A stretch of DNA of 64,000 bases, from contig VXAY01006688.1 of assembly GCA_013399855.1 (NCBI GenBank), positions 1,054,001-1,118,000 of the forward strand. The letters are read 5' to 3'. This document shows, one piece after another, positions 61,483-64,000 of the stretch. Each line of letters starts with the position of its first letter. Position 1 is the stretch's first letter. The notes under the pieces are model-generated. The model ran no database searches and was not told the origin of the DNA. It saw only the letters and a list, made by a program, of their open reading frames with translations. Both the position numbers and the translations under genes were made by a program. The DNA is from Oxyruncus cristatus (taxonomy: Eukaryota; Chordata; Aves; Passeriformes; Cotingidae).

Positions 61483-63713
61483 CTACATTCACTGGTAAGA
61501 TGCACAAGAACTTCTTTTATTCTGATTCCACAAGCAGGATCCCTTCCCAGCAGAAATATGAAGTGCTGCAGCTTCGTGCCAGTGGTTTCGAGTTGCAGAC
61601 TTTAAGCTTTCTCTGACCTTTGTACAGAATTTTAATTCTTTCTTTTCTTCCTTGCATTTCTAGCTCGAGGGTGATAAAGGAGACCTACTGACTCAATGAG
61701 GTCCCATCACCCCAAAAGGTAACTGAAAAGAATAAAATTTGTGAGCTTCAGAGGAATTTTCACCCAGCCAGCAAGGTAAGTAATAAAACAAACTTTATGG
61801 AAAATAATTCAACAAATTTCTTTTCTGTTTTGACAGTAAAAGGAGAGATCAGCTCTTCTTCTTCTTAAATAACAGACATTTGCAACTGGGGAAAGACTTC
61901 CTCTCCCCAGGTCTGAACCAGGTTGTGGGCTTGAACAGCATCTGTCCCTGTTGGGACTCTGTGTCCAACACTCGGTAGCAAGTTTCTGGACTCTCTTGTC
62001 CTGGATATAGGCCTGGGAAAAGGAAAAAGCAGCTTCCTACCATTTCCTTTGGCCTGGAAAGAACGAACTGTTTTCAGGATAAGTAGCAGATTGCTACTTG
62101 AAATGAGGAGCGAGATATAAGAATAAAAAGTCTGGAGATGAGAGAGTGAATCCAGTTTACAAGAAACCTTTTGGTCATGAATGATTAAGTGAAAAGTTAT
62201 TCCTCCCTGCCTGTACTAATGCCTCACAATTAATGAAGCATTTAAAGGATACTTAAGAGATGATATATACGAAACAGATCTTACTGGGAATGCTTTCTGT
62301 TGGGTTCAGCCTTCAAAGCCCTAAATAGTTTTGCTTAGGCATACATGGCTGGCAGGGAGACCCTGCTCCCTCGTCACAGCAAAAGTATGAAAGAACAAAA
62401 GTAAAAAAATGCAAAACACTGAGAACCACAGAATGCCTGGGATGGTTTCTGCTAATAAAAGTAGGAGTGCAAAATGAGGGTAAGCAAAATCAAGTCATTC
62501 AATCTCTTTCCCATAGCTTGGGACACACAGAGATGCCAGAGAAGGCAGGGCGATAGTAGAGAATTGCCCTAAGAAGAACATCAGGCCACAGGGAGACGGT
62601 AGCAAGGGAACAACTTGGTGCTATTTCAGAAACTATTGTTCCCTTACCTTGATGCCCCCTCAATGTTGGTTTTAATGAAGTGATTTTCTTTGGCATTGCA
62701 GACTCCCAGCAGAGATCCTGGACTCCTGTTGTTACTAAATACTGGCCGAGAGTTCGGGCTGAAGATGTGCAAGTGCTATTTCAAAACTGAAAAGATATCA
62801 AGCTTGAAATTTGGCTGAAGAACAACTAATTTAAAGCTGATGAAGAGCAATCTTTGAAAACTATTGTGACTTGTCTTGTAGCTTTCAACAGTTAAAAAGT
62901 GATAGTAATTTTTGGGGGGATAGATAATAAAAATGTTTTTGCAGCACTTTCCACTAAAGCAATATATGCATGAGTATTTCTGGTTATTATATATATACGA
63001 AATATCAAAGGCATATCACAGTTTAAAAATGAGTCAAAGAACATGTCAAATTTTTAGTGCACAGACTGCCTTTTAGTTTGTCGTTGAGTGCACTGAGGAC
63101 AACACATCTGTGATCTGCTTTTACAATGGTACTGTGAGATAACCTGAAATAGTTGCTTCAAGTTATATAGTGAACCAAGAAATTCTGATGGTAGTTTAAT
63201 TATTCTTAGGAGTAAAAGTAGGTAAGTGTATAAATATTAGCATGAAGATATTAATCACAAGCTTCCAGTCTATGTGCACCGATCCATGATTCAGTGATGT
63301 CAATTGGAGAGATGAGTGTCTTGCCAGATTTTGGGCTGCTGCAAAAATAAAAGTGCTACTGGTGTAGGAATGAGGAATTTTGAAAGGGTCAAGCATATTG
63401 TTTCCAAATTATCAATGTTTTGTGGAGACACTGATATTTCAAAATGTTTTTTTTGTTGATGGTTTTTCTTTAGTAGTTTTGGCGGGTCTAAATCAAATGC
63501 TTAATATTGAAATGTAGAAAAAGTGCACAGATAAATTTTAAATTCTAGTCCAAGTAGAAATGACTGCTATATATTCAAGTTGCATCCATATTTCATAAAC
63601 ATTAGAAGAGCTTTTTTTTACCTGTGCCAGAAATCTTTAATACAACTAAATAAATTAAATAAATATAATTAGAAAAATCATTTTATAGGCCCAAAGTCAC
63701 TCAAGTCACTGTA

Positions 63714-63750
63714 AGAGTTCCCATTGACTTCAATGGGTCTGTAGGATTAG
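63714..63750. repeat. Old palindromic dispersed repeat, best copy
   Basis: Reads agagttcccattgacttcaa followed by tgggtctgtaggattag. The core CCATTGACTTCAATGG is an imperfect palindrome, and sequence to the right (agggcaaatcctacccttca near 63820) resembles another part of the same amniote-wide dispersed element. It has no coding content. Confidence 0.5.
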
Positions 63751-64000
63751 ACTGCAGATTTAAGTGCTTTTAACTGAATGAATTAAAACCTTTCTGTTAA
63801 ACTAAATTAAATAATTCACAGGGCAAATCCTACCCTTCAAAAGGACATACCTAATGAGCAGAATTGCCTGAGCTTCACTTCTAACTGATTCTTCAAGGAG
63901 CTACTGGAAGCCTCTTTCCTCAAACTGTTAATTCAATGGATGCACAGCATGAATTCTCCCATCCCTCCCTGCTCCACTGCCAGAGGTCTGGCATGAGCTG

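Larger units (their letters stand above)
35955..64000 (-). other. MAML2: MAML2 intron (incomplete, over 28 kb)
   Basis: No further MAML2 exon is visible up to the right edge. The next upstream exon should be a very large open frame rich in Gln/Ser/Pro and would be obvious on the minus strand. The human gene also has very long 5' introns. The stretch holds CR1 copies (44545-45315, 50980-51700), a polypyrimidine tract, microsatellites and small tandem duplications. Longer open frames (38466-39017 plus; 56620-57126 plus) have no support. Apart from the listed repeats I recognise nothing in 36.0-39.3, 39.5-44.5, 45.3-50.8 and 51.7-64.0 kb. Confidence 0.8.

Noticed and set aside
62418..62450. Possible CR1 terminus (gagaaccacagaatgcctgg)
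   Set aside because: Resembles antisense CR1 end sequence but is only about 30 bases long with no further matching words.
1..64000. Prokaryotic-type systems, CRISPR arrays, phage or viral genomes, tRNA or rRNA genes
   Set aside because: None seen. The window is intron-rich vertebrate DNA, and no clover-leaf, direct-repeat array or retroviral gene block was found.

Overview
The window is vertebrate, almost certainly avian, nuclear DNA. Spliced genes with GT-AG introns sit among several 5'-truncated CR1 LINE copies, the dominant interspersed repeat of birds. There are no mammalian Alu or L1 elements. Two runs of N (6507-6706 and 20481-20592) and a single N (13318) mark it as a draft assembly.

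The one gene recognised with confidence is MAML2 (mastermind-like 2, a Notch transcriptional co-activator) on the minus strand. Its last three coding exons lie at 35954-35751, 33408-33297 and 27560-26578. All three have GT-AG borders, join in frame, and together give the C-terminal ~432 residues down to the stop at 26578-26580. The Notch/CSL-binding N-terminus and the large glutamine-rich exon are not here, so everything from 35955 to 64000 is read as intron. Below 26578 the 3'UTR probably runs about 3-3.7 kb, to AATAAA signals at 23534, 23492 or 22859.

The left end is less clear. On the plus strand, exons at 1150-1249 and 2006-2177 have good splice sites and compatible phases. They encode Ser/Thr/Asn/Gln-rich protein that I do not recognise. 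A possible terminal exon (2793-2813) and a poly(A) signal (3714) would complete the 3' end of this gene. At 6.2-6.95 kb a CpG island interrupted by an assembly gap is probably a promoter. A minus-strand exon-like segment (6078-6201) beside it suggests transcription leftwards. Synteny would predict MTMR2 here, but no MTMR2 exon was recognised.

The rest is intergenic or intronic: CR1 copies of several ages (including one with ORF2 joined to the 3' tail and the reverse transcriptase missing, and one very old reverse-transcriptase remnant), microsatellites, small tandem duplications, scattered copies of an old palindromic motif, and a 169-bp perfect duplication around a single N that is probably an assembly artefact. 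I saw no tRNA, rRNA, CRISPR array or other prokaryote-type system. No clearly new molecular system is evident. The best candidate for something undescribed is the unassigned plus-strand gene at the left end.
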